A program made the position numbers and the translations under genes. Shown here piece after piece: positions 17,902-19,651 of a stretch of 19,651 nt of DNA (the first letter of the stretch is position 1; each line of letters starts with the position of its first letter). The notes under the pieces were generated by a model. That model searched no databases. It saw only the letters and a program-made list of their open reading frames with translations, and was not told the origin of the DNA. Source of the stretch: Pasteurellaceae bacterium (GTDB lineage Bacteria; Pseudomonadota; Gammaproteobacteria; Enterobacterales; Pasteurellaceae); NCBI GenBank assembly GCA_900756875.1, contig CAAELW010000087.1, positions 1 through 19,651 on the forward strand. Reading direction: 5' to 3'.

Positions 17902-19651
17902 TTATACGAGATTTCGGTCAGTGAATTGCCACTCGCCGTTACCTAAAATCATCAATTGCTGCTGATGGAAAGCTTGTAAAGTTGAACGATGCCCTACACT
18001 GATAACGGTTGTATGAGGTAAACGTTCTTTTAATAGTCGATACATATTATCTTCTAAGCCTTCATCCATACTCGCTGTGGCTTCGTCCAGGAATGCGACT
18101 TTTGGTTTATGTAATAACAAACGTGCGAAAGCCAAACGTTGTTGCTCACCGAGAGAAAGGATACGCGTCCAATCTTGCTCTTGTTCTAAACGATCTTGTA
18201 AATGCCCTAAAGACACTTGTTTTAATACTTCAATCATCTCATCACGATTAAAGACCTTTTCTTCATTCGGATAAGCCAGTGCCGTTAACAAACTACCTTG
18301 CGGTAAATAAGGCTTTTGCGATAAGAAAAGCTGTTGAGTAGGACAATACACATCCCCTTTAGAATACGCCCAAAGCCCTGCCACCGTTCTCAACAACGTG
18401 GTTTTACCCACGCCTGAATTACCTTGAATTAATAGGGTTGAACCTTGTGGCAATGTCAAATTTAAATTCTCAATTAAGGTTTTTCCAAATGGATTACTGA
18501 TGCTTAAATCCTTGAAGATCACGTCAGTTTCATGTTCATGTAAATGCGACGTAGATTGGCGATTCGCCATATCAATCGCATAACTAAAGCCTGTTAAACG
18601 ATCTAATGTGGCTTTGTATCCCGCGAAACCATCGTAAGAATTACGGAAGAACGAAAGATTTGAATGCAACTTACCAAATACTTGTAGCGTTTGCATCAGA
18701 TCACCAAGTTTAATTTGTTTCTCGAAATAGCGACCTACTTGAATAAGCAAAGGAAACACAACCGAAACTTGGCTGACCACTAAGTTAAAACCAGAGAATT
18801 TTAAGGTTCGATAAACAATATCCCACATGTTATTGATCACCGAGCCGAATTGTTTATAAAGTTGGCTACGCTCAACTTTCTCACCGGCATAAAATGCTAC
18901 ACTTTCTGCATATTCTTTGATACGAATTAAAGAATAACGATAGTTAGCGTTTAAGCGTTCGTTGACGAAATTCAACATAATTAACGGACGCCCCAAGCGG
19001 AATGCAATCGCCGTGGTAATAATCACATAAGCAAACACCAAGAACACCATCATGCGTGGAATTTCAGTCCCAAATACCATCATTGGCCCTGCTAATCCCC
19101 ACAATAAGATCGTGTAAGAAATCATCGAGGTGACCGCATCAATCACACCTGTGCTTAAGGAAAGCGAAGTTCTCACATAAGATTGCACATCTTGTTGAAT
19201 ACGTTGATCGGGGTTATCTAAGTTAGCGGAAACATATTGCGTTTTATAGTATGCACGATTATCCATCCATTTATCGACTAACTGACTATTCAACCATTCA
19301 ATCCAATTAATAGAAAAGCGTTGCTCTAAATAATAGCTAAGTAATGCCGTCATGACTGAGCTTGTCGCGATCACACAAAACAGCACCATTTGATCCCAAA
19401 ACACAGGCTCATTAAATTCCTGCAAGGATGTGTACATATTGTTATACCACTCGGAATGAACCAAGCTAATACGCACACTGACCAATGTCATCGCCACAAT
19501 TAACAAGAAAAATAGCAAAGGCTTAATACTTCGACGTGGTGAAAGATACCCACCCGCAAATTGCCAAAATTGTTTACCCCAGTGGGTAAAACGAACTAAT
19601 AAGAAAATACCAAAGCTAAACACGACAGCCGTCATTGCTAATGTTTTTGCT
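17902..19651 (-). CDS. SbmA/BacA/YddA-type ABC transporter (membrane-ATPase fusion), 5' end possibly cut
   Basis: A single polypeptide with an ABC_membrane_2-type transmembrane half (about 1-370) and a C-terminal ATPase domain. Numbering is from the in-frame ATG at 19635 (577 residues). It shows Walker A GNSGVGKT (405-412), the variant signature LSLGEQQRLAFAR (from 493; LSLGE rather than LSGGQ, usual for this subfamily), Walker B VAFLDE (513-518) and the H-loop His549. Relatives import peptides or lipids or move vitamin B12; the substrate here is unknown. The frame stays open to the window edge and the ATG at 19635 has no Shine-Dalgarno, so the true start may be upstream. It resembles H. influenzae HI_0036 (about 590 residues, from memory), next to mreB there as well. 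Confidence 0.88.
   Translation of the reverse strand, partial: AKTLAMTAVVFSFGIFLLVRFTHWGKQFWQFAGGYLSPRRSIKPLLFFLLIVAMTLVSVRISLVHSEWYNNMYTSLQEFNEPVFWDQMVLFCVIATSSVMTALLSYYLEQRFSINWIEWLNSQLVDKWMDNRAYYKTQYVSANLDNPDQRIQQDVQSYVRTSLSLSTGVIDAVTSMISYTILLWGLAGPMMVFGTEIPRMMVFLVFAYVIITTAIAFRLGRPLIMLNFVNERLNANYRYSLIRIKEYAESVAFYAGEKVERSQLYKQFGSVINNMWDIVYRTLKFSGFNLVVSQVSVVFPLLIQVGRYFEKQIKLGDLMQTLQVFGKLHSNLSFFRNSYDGFAGYKATLDRLTGFSYAIDMANRQSTSHLHEHETDVIFKDLSISNPFGKTLIENLNLTLPQGSTLLIQGNSGVGKTTLLRTVAGLWAYSKGDVYCPTQQLFLSQKPYLPQGSLLTALAYPNEEKVFNRDEMIEVLKQVSLGHLQDRLEQEQDWTRILSLGEQQRLAFARLLLHKPKVAFLDEATASMDEGLEDNMYRLLKERLPHTTVISVGHRSTLQAFHQQQLMILGNGEWQFTDRNLV

Overview
The window looks like chromosome from a Pasteurellaceae species close to Haemophilus. 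The DNA is A+T-rich. It carries more than a dozen perfect copies of the Haemophilus-type DNA uptake sequence (AAGTGCGGT / ACCGCACTT), a competence-type CRP-S site upstream of a type IV pilin gene, and proteins that read as close relatives of Haemophilus influenzae ones. From memory of the H. influenzae Rd gene order, the neighbourhoods here (lepB-lepA-grcA-ung; tadA-thyA-lgt-rppH; ampD-pilABCD; coaE-yacG-rhlB; mreDCB-ABC transporter) are separate loci in Rd. The source is therefore more likely a related species, such as one of the H. parainfluenzae group, than H. influenzae itself. No tRNA, rRNA, insertion sequence, prophage or CRISPR array was seen.

Layout. (1) Positions 1-3021, minus strand: lepB (partial) and lepA form an operon, followed upstream by grcA with its own terminator and an FNR-like box. 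(2) 3287-3946, plus: ung, whose stop codon overlaps the stop of convergent tadA. (3) 3943-7538, minus: a tightly packed operon rppH > TauE-like permease > lgt > thyA > tadA with gaps of 10 nt or less. (4) 7539-8022: a gene-free stretch holding a cluster of DnaA boxes and a hairpin made of two inverted uptake sequences. (5) 8023-8586, minus: ampD, divergent from the pilin operon. (6) 8729-13648, plus: pilA-pilB-pilC-pilD, then coaE-yacG and a small GNAT gene with no visible terminator in between. (7) 13739-14995, plus: rhlB, ending in a strong bidirectional terminator. (8) 15036-17730, minus: mreB-mreC-mreD, with an uptake-sequence hairpin between mreB and mreC. (9) 17902 to the window end, minus: an SbmA/BacA/YddA-type ABC transporter.

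How the genes relate. Most are housekeeping: translation and secretion (LepA, LepB, Lgt), nucleotide and RNA metabolism (ThyA, TadA, RppH, RhlB, CoaE), DNA repair (Ung), cell shape and wall recycling (MreBCD, AmpD) and anaerobic stress (GrcA). The accessory function is the type IV pilus, which in this family drives DNA uptake, and its CRP-S site links it to the competence regulon. I see no novel multi-gene system. The signals most worth a second look are non-coding: the DnaA-box cluster upstream of rppH, uptake sequences used as hairpins, and a tadA start codon that appears to lie inside an uptake sequence.
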